The notes: generated by a model not told the origin, from the sequence alone. A stretch of DNA of 64,000 nt from Mercurialis annua (GCF_937616625.2 NC_065576.1:8496501-8560500); one strand, 5' to 3'; shown: positions 21,521 through 34,070, counted from the stretch's first letter. Numbers and translations are program-made.

Positions 21521-23864
21521 GTTGCCAACCCGGTCTTGATGAAATATTTGTGGCCTATTAACGTATTTAACGTCATTTACAAACTGATATCAAAGGTTCT
21601 CGCTAATAAGTTGAAGCTCGTCCTTTCATTTATTGTCCCTGAATCTCAAAGGGTTGTTTTCCTAGAAGGCTTATTATTGATATCGCCTTAATTTCTTTTG
21701 AGATGTTCCGCTCAATGGCAAAAAAATTCAAAGAAAAAAGGGTTAATAGCGTTAAAATTTGACGTGAGAAAAACTTATGACAGAGTTGAATGGAGCTTCA
21801 TTGAGGGTGTTATGAGAAAAATGGCCTTCCCAATCATTTAAATCAGCTCATTTTAGCTTGTGTTCAATCGGTTACTTTTTCCTTTATGGTAAACGGGATG
21901 GCGACTGATTTTGTTCAACCTCATCATGGCCTTCGGCAGGGTGACCGATTGTCACCATACTTATTTCTTCTTTGTTTTTAAGGCCTTTCGGCCTTATGGA
22001 AGGGGGTGAGAGATGACAGGCTAACTAGAAGTAAAGTGTGCTAAGGGGGACATTCGATTAAACACTTGTTTTTTTTATGATGATAGCATTTTGTTCACTG
22101 TCCGAGAATGTCGATACCTTAAGAATGCGATTCGTAAATATGAGAAGGCTATGGGTCAGCTAGTTAACTTTGACAAATCTGAGGTCCTATCCAGTTCTAG
22201 AGTCTAGGAAAATATCTGAAATGATATTCAAAATATTCTTGAAGTTCGAGCAATGGAGAAATTTTAGAAAATATTTGGGCTTGCGAACTATGATAGGGAG
22301 ATCTAAAAAGTCAATTTTATTTTCTTTTCTTCGGGATAGACTGAATAAGAGAAAATTGGAAAAAAAAGAGAGATTTTTATAAAAAGTGGGGAGGAAAGTT
22401 CTTATTAAATCGATAGCTCAATCGATACATACATATACTATGAGTTGTTTTGAGTTGCCTGTCACTTTTTATAGAGAAAAGCAAAGCTTTATTTCCATAG
22501 TTTGGTGGAGTGGGTCTGACGAAAAATGAAATATTCCTTGGATTAGTTGGGAAACTATTTGGAAGTCTAAAAAGATTAGCAGTTTAGACTTCAGAAATTT
22601 TTGTACTTATAATTTGGCCATGCTAGCGAAGCAGATCCAGAATCCAAATTCCCTTTGGAGCATAGTCTTTCGAGCAAAATATTACCCGGACACAAATATT
22701 TAATCAAATATTTTAAATGCTAAACTCAAGCGGGAGTCTAGCTTGGTTTGGAAAAGCATTTTGAAGGGGAGGAAAGTTATGCTATCGGGGTTAGCTTGGC
22801 GAATTGATAATATCAAATCTACATTGGCCAAATCGGATAATTGGATAACATCCTCTTTGTATATGAAACCTATTAGTCCTAACAACCTAGCCTATGACTT
22901 TCTCGCCAGTGAGTTTATTGATGAGGCAAATGGAAAGTGGGATTCAGATAAACTACACCATGTATTCTCTACACATGATGTATCCAACATTTTACAAATT
23001 CTAATTAGCCATCATTTAACGCCTCATAAGCTTTTCTGGTAACACTATAAGAATGGGATTTATTCTGTAAAATATGGATACTATCGGGATGTAGATATGA
23101 GAAGAAGCAACAGTGCAAGCTCAGAATGAGATCTTTGATGTGATTTGGAAGAAAATATGGCATTGCTCGATTCCTCCGAAAGTCAAGCACTTCTTGTGGC
23201 GTATTTTCAACGACTCTTTGGCTTGCAACATTAACCTTGCAAAGAAGAAAATGCCAAAATCTGCTATTTGTCCTAGATGTAAGTTAGCTTAAGAGTCCAC
23301 GCTTCATTTCTTGAAGGAGGGTGGAGAGAAGAGGGGTTCGTGGCTTCTATCTTATCTATACTTGCATGTAGATGGTGTTGTAGTAGGCTTCATTCATGAG
23401 TGGCTTCTGCAGATTTTTAGCTCTTCAAAAAATTAGGATATTCAACTGTTTATCATGACTATGTGGATAATGAACAATCACAACAATTTTGGTTTTTGGT
23501 AATGATCGTTTCAGATGTATTCATCCCATGATTAATGCCCAGGGGCCCCAAGTTAACGGAGAAGGGTACCCGCTTCTGCTTCTAACCGGAGTTGGAGTCC
23601 CCCTCCCAAGCAGGTGTTGAAGATCCATACGGATGCAGTTGTGTTCATTGAGAAGAAAATTTTAGTCATGAGTGCAGTTTGTAGATAATCTCATGGTTTG
23701 GTTTGTAGATGCGGGGTGAAGTTTATGCATGGCTGCGTGAATGTAGAAAATGCTGAGGCCAAAGATGTGGCATTTGGCTTGGAAGTTTCAAAGTCCATCA
23801 ATTTCTCCAAGATCATACATGAGATGGATGCTTTATCAGTTGCCAACAGATTCAGGGAGCTAGG
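21521..23864 (+). pseudogene. LINE pseudogene, part 2: reverse transcriptase to RNase H
   Basis: Continues the 14290 LINE after the inserted element; the first bases repeat the GTTGC target and continue the RT reading as NPVLMKY...VIYKLISKVLANKLKLVL. Further motifs are LIALKFDVRKTYDRVEWSF (first catalytic Asp), FYDDSILF (normally FADDS; the aspartates survive), a zf-RVT region near 23160-23300 (PPKVKHFLWRIF, CPRCKLA, ESTLHFL) and an RVT_3-type RNase H region (KQVLKIHTDAVV, NAEAKDVAFGLE, MDALSVANRFREL). Many frameshifts and stops show it is dead. It ends at 23864, where a solo LTR interrupts the RNase H. Confidence 0.87.
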
Positions 23865-25432
23865 TGATAGGAGTATTTTACTCCTATCTTTAGTGTCATT
23901 TCCGCATGCTTTATTAACGTTTTATCACGGTTTTATGGTATTTCGAATGCCTTATTACGTGTTTTAGTATTTCAGGTACTTAGGAGCATTGCGGAAGCAT
24001 TTTGGTGCAAAAGTTGGAAAAGACGACAAAAGCGATGCGGAAGCTCATTTGCAAATCTGAAAAGCTGACCCCTGGGCACTAATTGACCAATTTAGACTAG
24101 CTAGAAGCCTCAAATGAACTCGTGATCTTCATGAAAGTTAAAGTAGATGTCCTAAGCTTTCCAACGGTTCAAGAATCGACTCAATCGGACATTTCTACAC
24201 CGAGTTACAAAGGTTTGAAGATCGAGATCCGGAGCAGAAAATGGCAGCTCGAATCGGGCTCCTCATTTAGCCCAAGGAGCTCTATTCGAGCTTGGGCTTG
24301 CTGGAATGGGGAAATCTTATTTCAAGATGTAACAAGACTTTATTAATTTGCTATTTTGGGCCCAACACATGTGTAAATGAATGTTTGTCTTTTTCCTTCT
24401 TTTGTAAGTACTATATAAGGAACCTTACCTCTATTTTAGGTCAAGAAGATTTCCCTAGACTTTATTCTATTATTGTACTTTTGAATCTTCTCCTAATTTT
24501 TTAGAAATCCCTAAGTTTAGTCCTTTCCTTCTTCAATAGAATTTCCAGATTTTCATATTTTCTTCCATTGTTGAATACTTAAGTTTTTTCTATTGAAGAT
24601 TTATTCTCATTTATTATTGAAGTATTATCTTATTGAATGTTATTGGCTTGGGTTTCTACAAAGGTAATTAGATATATCTTTCAATGACTTATTGTTCTTA
24701 TTGCTTGATGATAGTTGATTTAGCCATGGTTGGCTAAATCCCCTTGTTTGGGGGTTGAAATGAAGTTTAGAGATGTATGATTTGGGTTAGGGTGTGAGCT
24801 TATTGTTGTTGTTCTAATTGATTTCCCTAATGCTTGTTTTAGATTAGCTACCTAAAGCATGATTCTAGGTTGGTTAACACTTTGAGAGAAGGTTAATTAA
24901 TTGGATAGATCAATTAGGATCCTAATTAATGACACCATGAGAGTGAGTTAGAAATTAGGAAACCTTAGAGTGGATTGTTAATCGCCAATTGGCTTGTTAA
25001 TCGTGTTTAGTGCCACGAGAGTGGATTAGGCTTGGTTAGTTGGCTTGTTTGTGATTTTATAACTCCTTGAGGCTCGAGAGAGCGGGAGTTATGCTTTAGG
25101 AACGCTCGGTTCACTTGTTGAAGCCCTAGACGCGAACCATTGATTGCATGACCTAAGAGTAGTTTCGACCTCCAAACCCCTTTATTAATTGAGTTATCCG
25201 TAATTGTTTAAGCGCTTTATTCTTCTAGAATTGTTGATTAATTGTTAATTGAAAGTTTTGTTTTAGTTAATTGCTATTGTTAAATTGATACTTGAATTCA
25301 AATACGATTGTTTATTGTGCTAAACGAATTGAATCGCAACTAAATTTCATTCTCATCAATCGCTCTAAATTCACTCTTCGTGGGATCGATTCCGACTTCC
25401 GGATTATTACAAGTTGCGCTTTTTGCTCAACA
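23865..25432 (+). mobile_element. Solo LTR related to the gag-only element
   Basis: 1,568 bp, TGATAGGAGTATTTTAC at the start and TTTTGCTCAACA at the end. Flanked by CTAGG (23860-23864) and CTAGA (25433-25437), a one-mismatch 5-bp TSD. No interior or second LTR, so it arose by LTR-LTR recombination. It shares with the 15340-21520 LTRs the start, the GTGGGATCGA block near the end and GAGAGCGGG-type motifs, but is diverged and in the opposite orientation. TATA-like TATATAAG at about 24413. Confidence 0.82.
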
Positions 25433-25545
25433 CTAGAAAAAGCTACGGACTATCTGTAGATCATCATAGAGGAGAGGACTACCTTGAGAGTCAACAAGGT
25501 CAGGATGTCATTTTTCAATATTTTAGCAAGGGATTTTTCTGTCGC
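25433..25545 (+). pseudogene. LINE pseudogene, part 3: end of RNase H
   Basis: Removing the solo LTR joins FREL to EKATDYL...IIIEERTTLRV and then FNILARDFSVAKR, which fits the end of a plant LINE RNase H (the usual AHxLAR motif is damaged). This is the 3' coding end of the LINE. Confidence 0.65.
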
Positions 25546-25650
25546 TAAAAGGCTGGTATCCGTCGGTAAATTAATTATCTGTCGGTAAACGGCTGAAATC
25601 TGTCGCTAAATCAGCTTTTTTTATCGGTAATTTACTATTTTCTAGTAGTG
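25546..25650. mobile_element. Terminal fragment of a CACTA-like element
   Basis: Ends TTTTCTAGTAGTG (inverted CACTACTAGAAAA) and contains alternating TGTCGCTAAA and GTCGGTAAA words, the subterminal repeats of the family whose other end is at 29056. The opposite terminus is missing. Confidence 0.65.
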
Positions 25651-26212
25651 AATGTTTTTTTTTTTGGTAAATAAACGTGTAAACATTATCTATCATTAAT
25701 AAAATATAATTCTTCTTCTAAAAAAAATGCCTTATATATAGAACCGTCTAAACTTAGGATATCTAAAATTTTGAATCTATGAATTGAAAAATTATATTGT
25801 CTATATTGAACATAAAATTATAAATTTATAAAAAAAAATTGATAAATTCATCATCCATAATTAATGTTGGAATATAAATTTTCTATCCAAGTAAAATGTT
25901 AAATGATAAATATTGGCAAACAAAAAATTTCTAAAATGTAAAAAATTGATATTTTGGCAAACCATTATTTTGTTTAAATTTATAAAATTTATAAATTTTG
26001 TTAACCTAAATTTCTCGATCCAAACTGCCCCTAAAAACTGATTAAATTTATCATCAAACCTTCTTGTTTACACTACAATCATCTATCTAGGGACCTAGTT
26101 TTCTTAACCGTTATGCCCAACATTGTGAGTTTCGTAATATATTACGAACTTATTTATAAACAATCAAATATTAATTAATTGTACTTGGTAATCTTTTAAA
26201 TGAAGCTAATTA
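25651..26212. other. AT-rich intergenic DNA
   Basis: No coding region or defined element recognised. Confidence 0.4.
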
Positions 26213-26222
26213 ATTGTTTAGC

Positions 26223-26560
26223 GGCTTAATACATAGTTTGACCCCTGAACTTGTACCTTTTTACCCATCTAACCCTCAAACTTAACGTCTCACCTATCGA
26301 ACCCCTGAACTTGTTAAATAATCCGATTTGACCCCCGAACTTGATAAATACATAAACATTGAACCCCTCCGTACACAATTTCTTCTAGAATGTTTCAAGT
26401 GACAGGTGGACACGAAGGGTTCAATATTTACATATTTATCAAGTTCAGGGGTCAAATTGGATTATTTAACAAGTTCAGAGGTTCGATAGGTGAGACGTTA
26501 AGTTTAGAGGTTAGATGGGTAAAAAGGTACAAGTTCAGGGGTCAAACTATGTATTAAGCC
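26223..26560. mobile_element. Mutator-like fold-back MITE with GGCTTAAT ends (copy 2)
   Basis: Arms start GGCTTAATACATAGTTTGAC and end with its exact complement; arms of more than 100 bp contain repeated CCCCTGAACTTG words. Flanked by the perfect 10-bp direct repeat ATTGTTTAGC (26213-26222, 26561-26570). No coding capacity. Confidence 0.88.
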
Positions 26561-26570
26561 ATTGTTTAGC

Positions 26571-27256
26571 CATCTACTAATATGTCATATTTGTTTTCGT
26601 CAAAAAAAATGTCATAATTGTTGGGCTTATATGTCACATTAAGTTCAATAGACAATGACATCATAGGTTACAGCTAAGGATAATGAAAGAAAGTGAAATG
26701 ACAGTTGATTATTATATGCATATATATTTATAATTTTAACTCATGATTATTGTATGCATATATAACTAGATTATATATTCTCATTAATGATAATATATCA
26801 TTTTGATAAAAAAAAATATTCCATTAACTAGATTATACATTTAAATTATAATGCACTCAAGATTAAATATGTCTAGTCTAAGTTTACTTGACATTTCTAG
26901 TATATGTTTTGTTCAGTTAAAATAATTAGATATGCCTAGCAAACTATAGCATACTTTGAGAAATTATCTATTTGATTAGCTAGTAATATGATTCCAACTT
27001 TTCTTCAATCCCTCAAATGATGCCATATGATTAGGGGCATAATTTTATATACTTATAAACTATATCCAAAGATCATACATTCATTTACAGTTAATAATTA
27101 ATTGGTTTACAATATTATGTGATTTTTTTAATGTGTGTTTAGCGTTGGTCTTTGGCTCGACATGTTGAAAAAATTAAAAAAAAATCCAAGTTTTTTTTAC
27201 AGAAATCATGATAATATTATCCTTTTAAAAAAAATTAAAGTATTTAGAATCCTAGT

Positions 27257-27259
<3 letters not shown>
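26571..27259. other. AT-rich intergenic DNA
   Basis: No gene seen. TTATATGCATATAT-type stretches recur near 26710 and 26750. Confidence 0.4.

Positions 27260-27324
<65 letters not shown>
27260..27324. repeat. (TA)n microsatellite
   Basis: About 32 uninterrupted TA units. The open frame across it is an artefact. Confidence 0.97.
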
Positions 27325-27325
<1 letters not shown>

Positions 27326-27369
27326 CTATTATAAAGTTAGATCATTTATAAAAGAAAAATTTATAAAAT

Positions 27370-27620
27370 TAATCTAATATTTCCACTAAAGCGTAAAAAT
27401 GATCTTAATAATTTGAAAGGTGCAAAAATGACCCTCGGTTTTGTCCATGAAATTCAATCCCGTCTAATAGAGGGGTCATAAATTTTAGTTTACAAAATAT
27501 TATTGTCATTTTTACACCTCACTAGTAACATTAAAGTTATTTTTGCGCCCAAAAGATTATTAGGGTCATTTTTACTTTCCGATGGCAACATTAGAGTCAT
27601 TTTTGTACCTTTTTATAAAA
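27370..27620. mobile_element. Degenerate inverted-repeat element with GGTCATTTTT words
   Basis: 27385-27440 (GTAAAAATGATCTTAATAAT...GCAAAAATGACC) is approximately complementary to 27535-27610 (AGTTATTTTTGCG...AGGGTCATTTTTAC). Boundaries are uncertain. GGTCATTTTT recurs near 27948. Confidence 0.5.
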
Positions 27621-28606
27621 ACTGAAAGTCTCTTTCAAGAATAAAATTCAAATTCAAAATCATTTATAAATAAATTTAGAAATATATATTTTTATAAATT
27701 TTCTTAAAATTTTAGCTATACTTATAATGTTCGTGTCTTGCCGTCAGGTATTCAAATGTTCCAATACTAATTTTATATATTGTTATTATTTTTTTATTAA
27801 ATTAGAATTTTATATGCACATAAATCCTTAAATTAATGTCACGCCATATTTGTTGATGGAGACATACAATTCAAAAAATATTAAGGGCATAAGTGAGATC
27901 CGAAAAATATTAAGTAGCTAAATGAGAATTAGAGTAGACATTAGGGTCATTTTTATATTTTTTTTACTAAAAGATATTGCCACATTGGAGTTTTATGGCA
28001 AGCAAAGAGTGTCACGTCAGATTACTTAACAGAAAATGGATGTTTCCATTAAGTCGTGTGTTTTTTTAATTAACAGAAGAAACATGGGAATCATAATTGA
28101 CATCCAAAAAACATAAAGAGTTCAATTGAAATTTTGGATAAATATTAAAATTATTTTTGTACCTTTTTCTAATAATGAACTAGCAATACCCTATCTTATA
28201 TCGAAACACTGAAACTAAAATATAGTGAAATAAAAAATTTCACAAAAGTATGTTAAAAATCTAAAATTTAGAAACTTTAGAAACATAAAAAAATGAAATG
28301 TCAAGATGCAATTAATTTTAATGCAAGATAAACGGTAGCGTATGCATGCTTAAATTAGACGGTTGTTGAGGTTATTATATGTCAAGGAATAGAAAGTTAA
28401 CTTATGATACGTTTTAGATGTTAATAACAATAATAGTCTTTCTCGTTGACATCAGAAACTTAACCACTTATACCGTAAAGTAATTAATATCATTGTTGTC
28501 ATAAAAATTATATATTTTATTTCGACTTTCTATAGAAAACATAGTTCACCAAGGAAGTTTCTTAAAGCACTAAAATAAGTAGTTTTCAAGTTTGATCACC
28601 AAAAAG
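27621..28606. other. AT-rich intergenic DNA
   Basis: No coding region. Scattered remnants similar to the 27370 element (ATTTTTGTACCTTTTT near 27600 and 28153). Confidence 0.4.
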
Positions 28607-28608
28607 TA

Positions 28609-28846
28609 CTCCTTCCGTTCCATTTACAAAGTCCCGTTATTGTTTTTTATATATATTAAAAAAAATTCCTTTATCCTAATTAATTGTACTTTAAAATTGT
28701 ACATGTCATTAATTATCTTTCAAGTGTGTTTAATTATTGCGATAAAATAAAGGGTAAAGAAGAAAGTTTAAGTTAAAAAAGTACAATATAATTTTTAAAT
28801 GGGACATAAAAAATGACAAAAGAATTTTTTAATGGAATGGAAGGAC
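28609..28846. mobile_element. Stowaway-type (Tc1/mariner) MITE, 238 bp
   Basis: The ends CTCCTTCCGTTCCATTTA and TGGAATGGAAGGAC match the Stowaway consensus CTCCCTCCGT. TA dinucleotides flank both sides (28607-28608, 28847-28848), the Tc1/mariner TSD. No coding capacity. Confidence 0.88.
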
Positions 28847-29055
28847 TAACTGAAAATAACAAATGCAATAATCATGAAAATGTGCATCAAGCTATTCAAC
28901 GGTTTACTAATGATAAATTCAAAATAAACTTTATTACAAATTTACCAACGGTTAACCCAATATTTACTAATAGAATAACAGTGCACTAAAAATAAAATTA
29001 TTGGTATACCATTAATAAACTATTGTTTAACCAACAACCCATTACAGATGCACAA

Positions 29056-29975
29056 CAGTACTAGAAAACAGACATTTGGCGACGGATTTTTTCATCGGTA
29101 AATGGCTAAATTTCGTCGCTAACTTGTTTAGCGGAGGACCTAAATTTCTGGTCGCAAAACTTTATAGCGACGAAATAAACAAAATTGCGACGGATTTTTA
29201 AAAAATTAGCGACAGATTTAAATCCGTCACTAATTTTTAAAAAATAAAAAAATTAATTTTTAATTAAATTGTAAAATAAGATATTATTTAATCGATCGTC
29301 AGGTCACCCATCCACCCGCTATACACCACACACTATCACCCACCCGTAATTTTCGCAAAGTTTCCAACTTTCTAGTAGGTCACCCATTCTTCACATTGCT
29401 CCCACCCAATCCTCTTCAACGTATAGTTTACCCGCGCATAAATTCATCTTAACCAACTCAGATTCTCGTTATATATCTATGTATAATATATTTAATTATA
29501 ACTGAAAGTAACAAAAAGTTACTCCCGCGATTTACTCCCGTATTATAAAATAATTGTTTTTATACTAATTATTTTTAAATAAATAACTTTTTTAATAATT
29601 TTTTAAAAAAATTATTATTTTTACACTTTACTCCCGCATTCTAATATAATAATTTGTTTTATAAAAAATATTTTTTGTTGATAAAAAATTATTTTGTTAA
29701 TAGAAATTTTTGTTAGTAGAAATTTTCTTTTTAATTAACTATTCTTTTAATTAATATTATTTTAATTAATAATTATTTTTAATAAATAAATACTTTTAGA
29801 GAAGGATTTAATAATCCATCGCTAGAAATAAACATTTAGCGACGGATGTAATAATTTTTCGCTAAATGTATTACTTTTAGCGACGGATAATAAAATTCAT
29901 CGCTGAAAGTGAAAAAAAATTGGCGGGGTTAATTCCGCCAATTTGTTTTAGGGTTTAGGGACGGATTTTATTAGA
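29056..29975. mobile_element. CACTA-like element remnant with GCGACGGAT subterminal repeats
   Basis: Begins CAGTACTAGAAAACAGAC (one change from CACTACTAG) followed by TTTGGCGACGGATTTT. GCGACGGAT or close variants recur near 29083, 29186, 29209, 29838 and 29880 in both orientations. A perfect ATTGGCGG/CCGCCAAT hairpin lies near 29919-29942. No matching right terminus was found, so it appears truncated. Confidence 0.65.
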
Positions 29976-30617
29976 AAATCAAGAACATCATTGCGGACAG
30001 CCAAAATAGTGATTTGATTTTAGATCTGAAAAAGACTTGATTGCACCGAACCATGATAGGCTTGTGGAAATGACTTGACGTGTCACCTGTTTGCCACCTG
30101 TGAAAAATATTAGGTAAAATGTGTGGATAAGGCCTTGAGCTTTTTCACTAAAATTGTTTACACCTTCAAATTTTAAATCGTTTCAACTCAATTTCTAAAA
30201 AAACTCAAAAAATACTAATAATTTTTATGTTTATTATCTTTTATAACCAAATAATTATTTTTATCAATTAATCAATACATTTTAAAATAAAAAAATAAGG
30301 CACTCTCTATATTCCATAAATTTATAATTAATATAATCAAAATCACATTATTAAATAAATATAATAACGATACATAATTTTAGTAAATCAAAGTTAAATT
30401 TTACTTTTAAAACAATTCCTTAAATATAAAAAATATATAATATTAAAAAACTTTGCGGTGATTGTACTTTACTTGGATGATTTTGTGCTTTTCTCACTCA
30501 GTTGTAGCATTTAGTGTACAACTAGTTTGCCACTTCTTGTGCGAAAGCTATGTGTAAATTAGTTTTTGTCATTTTTTGTGGGATTTTATAAAATTTAAAT
30601 TCATAAAAACAAGGCCA
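29976..30617. other. AT-rich intergenic DNA
   Basis: No gene or defined element recognised. Confidence 0.4.
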
Positions 30618-30906
30618 AACCCATCTAAAGGTCCCTGTTATTTACATTTTTTTGGAGGTCCTTATATTTCATTTTTATATTATCTGGTCCTTCTATTTAC
30701 CTGTTTTTTGTTTTTCATGTCCTTTTTGAAGTTTTTCCAGTCCTTTTTATGACTGGAGGGAAAAAATTGTTAATAGAGAGACTAAAAAAACTCAAAAAGG
30801 ACCTGAAAATTGGAAATTGGTAAGTAGAGGAATCAGATAATACAAAAATGAAGTATGAGGACTTCCGGAAAAAAAAGTATAAAATACAGAGACCTCTAGA
30901 TGGGTT
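30618..30906. mobile_element. Fold-back MITE with AACCCATCT ends
   Basis: The left arm AACCCATCTAAAGGTCCCTG pairs with the right arm GAGACCTCTAGATGGGTT; complementarity continues imperfectly towards the centre. No TSD could be fixed because the right flank is an A run. Confidence 0.65.
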
Positions 30907-31022
30907 AAAAAAAAAATACTAAAAAGTGAGATATTTTTTTAATTTTTTCTGTGTTGAGGTAAAAATACAATTACTTTAAGTGATCTTTTAATTATTTTTA
31001 AAATTTTATATATAATGTTTTA

Positions 31023-31086
31023 AACCATGAAATAGATTGCTATTAACCATAAATAGATTGCTATTAACCATAAAATAGATTGCTAA
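31023..31086. repeat. Short tandem repeat, about 23 bp x 3
   Basis: AACCATAAATAGATTGCTATT repeated about three times with small indels. Confidence 0.8.
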
Positions 31087-31126
31087 ACAATATACGTTGG
31101 GATTTTATATGTTAATATATCTTAAT

Positions 31127-31306
31127 GGGAAATTATTACCTAGACCTGGTCTATGAATTTTCCATGCACCTATCCAATGAGGTGTTAGGAAATCAAACAC
31201 AATTTTCTTTCTCTTCTCATTATTTTCTCTTTCTTCTCATTTCTCTAACACCTCATTGGATGGGTCCATGAATTTTTTATAGACCGGGTCTAGGTAAGAA
31301 CTTCCC
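31127..31306. mobile_element. MITE with GGGAAATTATTACC ends
   Basis: The left arm (GGGAAATTATTACCTAGACC...CACCTCATTGG complement) and right arm (CACCTCATTGGATGGGTCC...GGTAAGAACTTCCCC) form an inverted repeat around a CTTTCTCTTCTC-rich centre. The right arm is clearly diverged from the left. The TSD is not clean. Confidence 0.65.
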
Positions 31307-31681
31307 CATGTTAAAAGCCGAGCTGAACATGGAAGGTTTAAATTGTACAGTTAACCAAAAAAAGAAAACATACATAAAAGGAAAGTGTAACTTTTAAATC
31401 AACACTTACTAGCAGTTTACTTGAATCAAATGGTAATTTTATCAGCAACATAATTTGCTCCGTTCATGAGTTTATTAATCGAGCCAGTTTAATCGAGTTT
31501 GCAAACTTCACTAAGTTATGTTTTGCTAAACTTAAATTTAACTCTTTAGTGAAATAACTTTGTAAACTAAATTTGAATTTAATCTAATAAATATCGTCGA
31601 ATAAATTTTGTATTGGATCAACCTCCAAATAGTTTGCGAGCTATTTGGTTCATTTACAGCTCTGTGGATGACTATGCATTT

Positions 31682-31789
31682 GGTAATTATAAAATATAAT
31701 TATCCTTGGACTAATCATTACTATTTTCTTAAGCTGGTAATTATAAAATGTAATTATCCTTGGACTAATTATTACTATTTTCTTAAGCT
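31682..31789. repeat. 54-bp tandem duplication
   Basis: Two units (31682-31735, 31736-31789) differ at about two positions. The unit length is a multiple of three, so an open frame survives across it, but nothing else suggests a gene. Confidence 0.88.
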
Positions 31790-32280
31790 AAGTCTACAAG
31801 TCAATGAGATAAATGTGTTTGATTAAAGAGTTTAAAACACTGGTCTAGTTTGTTAAAAATTAAATATGAATTTTGTGACGATTTTGACTTATTCTTATAG
31901 ATTTTCTTGTTTAGTAGGTGTAGCATTTAAGGATAATATTTTATATTAATTCCGATTAACTCTGCAATTTTATTCGTTTAATTGTCCTTCGTAATTTAGT
32001 TGGTTGAATGTTTGGTTATTTCGATTATTCTCTTTACTTCAAAACCAAGTAAATTTGACTTAATAGTTAATTTATGAAGATCAAATTAACTGAAGGATTA
32101 GAAAAATAACTGAATAGATCAAATATAAATATAATTAATCAATTTCATATTTTTAAACTTATTCTCATATTAACTGATTATTAAAAATGTGAAATCCATG
32201 GAGATTTTTCTAACATAAATTTAGATATTTTCCCACTTTAAATTTTTTTACTTTCAAAAATCTAATTTTAAACCTTTTTA
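31790..32280. other. AT-rich intergenic DNA
   Basis: No gene recognised. Confidence 0.4.
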
Positions 32281-32371
32281 AGGGAAAGAAAATTGTGTTT
32301 GATTTCCTAACACCTCATTGGATAGGTGCATGGAAAATTCATAGACCAGGTCTAGGTAATAATTTCCCTTT
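32281..32371. mobile_element. Half of the GGGAAATTATTACC MITE, inverted copy
   Basis: The reverse complement matches 31127-31212 almost base for base (about 85 bp), although the two arms within the 31127 copy are diverged. Either a truncated insertion, or this and 31127 are the ends of one larger composite. Confidence 0.7.
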
Positions 32372-32707
32372 AACATGGACTTTAATTATTTTTTAGTTTG
32401 AAAGTGATATTTAAAAATATCTATTATTTTTCACTTATCACAATCTATCCAACGACATTTGACTTGTGCCAGCAAGAGTTCTAATTTAATAGAAGAATTC
32501 CTAGCTACATTAACTTGATAATTTTCGAAGTATCCATCAATTTTAACATGAAGAAATTCTTCTCAATATTATTACCAATAACTCATAGTCTCATACACAA
32601 AATCGAGAATATCAGCAACACCCGTTGGACGTTGAACGATCATCGACAACAATTACAACAATTAAGAGTAGAAAAATTATAGAGTTCTCTAAGTTAAGAA
32701 AAGAATA

Positions 32708-33332
32708 GGCTTAATTCCTTAAAAAAAACTCACCTTGCATTTTTTTTTCGTTTATACCCTGACCTTGTAAAAACACCATTTGTACCCAATTTTGAGTTTT
32801 TATGTTTCATCTCTACCCAAAAGCATTAAATTGTACTCTTTTCATTTGAAAAAGAGTTTAAAACAATCCTTCATTTTTAACTTATATACTAATTAGATAT
32901 TAAAGTTATTAATAGTACAAAAATACCATCTTCTTCAAAAAAATTAAAGATAATAACAATTTTTTTAAAATTTTTTTTGAAAATAATTCCGAATTTTTTG
33001 TTTATTTTTTTAATTTTTTTAAAAAATATTTCTAACAAAAAATTTAAAAATAATAATGATTTTTTTAATTTTATTATTATTTTATATAATTAAAAAAATT
33101 AATTAATTATTTGGATATATTTGATCATTTTTAAAGTTTAAGGATTTATTTATATTTTTAAAAATAAAAAAAAGTATGTTTTAACTCTTTTCTAAATGAA
33201 AAGAGTGCAATTTAATGCTTTTGGGTAGGGATGAAACATAAAAACCAAAATTGGGTACAAATTGTGTTTTTACAAGGTCAGGGTATAAACGAAAAAAAAG
33301 TGTAAGGTGGGGGTTTTTTAAGAAATTAAGCC
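32708..33332. mobile_element. Mutator-like fold-back MITE with GGCTTAAT ends (copy 3)
   Basis: Arms of about 150 bp begin GGCTTAATTCCTTAAAAAAA and end AAGAAATTAAGCC; internal parts (GTTTATACCCTGACCTTG and complement) also pair. Perfect 9-bp TSD AAAAGAATA (32699-32707, 33333-33341). The interior is very AT-rich and non-coding. Confidence 0.85.
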
Positions 33333-33341
33333 AAAAGAATA

Positions 33342-34060
33342 CACCATTCCTTTATAAGCTCGAAATTTTTCACCCGCTCCAGTGACTCATTATCCACCAA
33401 GTCATACTCTCGAACATTCCTTTACCAGCTGAAAATAGAAATTTCTAAAGTCCTATTTATTTAAACAAACAAACAAAATTCCTACACCGCGAAAATAAAG
33501 AACCTAGCGATCGGAAAATGCAAGAGGACTGAAAAAGCCATGCATGTATGACAAAATAAACCAAGAAATAACACACTTAAATGTTCCATCATATAATATG
33601 CTTATTTGCAATAATAAACCGAATGCTTAGCACAACAAAAGGATGGCTAAGACATACCTTATCGATAATGTATATGCTAGAAATGGTCGGATCCATTTTT
33701 CGGTTCAGATCATTACCAAAACTCAACTGCATTTTTTTACTTTCAAATCCTTTCACCATGCCAGAAAACCAAAAGAAAAACTATAATATCTAACTGAACC
33801 AAATAGAATTTGTCAGTTTGATTTTGATTTTTGCAGACCCCTATGTATGTGTATGAGGTAACTGGACCTAATAGAGCTACCTCATATACAAAGCTAAACT
33901 TATCCAAAATCTAAACTAGAATGCAAAAAGAGGTAAGAACTGCGAGCTGGTCAATTGGTCTGAATAAATACATGTTATTTGCAAATTGCAACTAGGATTC
34001 CACATTGTATATAAAATTAATAGCCTAGCCAGCACAAGAACAGCAAGGAAAAAACAAGCG
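33342..34060. other. Intergenic DNA downstream of a possible minus-strand exon
   Basis: No recognised coding region. A donor-like AAGGTATGTC on the minus strand near 33650 is unsupported by any exon reading. Confidence 0.35.
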
Positions 34061-34070
34061 AATGAAGTAC

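Noticed and set aside
24122..24504. Two overlapping plus-strand ORFs
   Set aside because: Both lie inside the solo LTR and have no protein-family features.
25431..25650. A complete CACTA element starting CACTAGAAAAAG at 25431
   Set aside because: 25433-25437 is better explained as the solo-LTR TSD followed by LINE RNase H coding; only the terminus at 25650 is CACTA-like.
27135..27377. Open frame across the second TA microsatellite
   Set aside because: Same artefact; no conserved residues.
31608..31826. 72-codon ORF with an internal 18-residue repeat
   Set aside because: Created by a 54-bp tandem duplication in AT-rich DNA; no other gene evidence.
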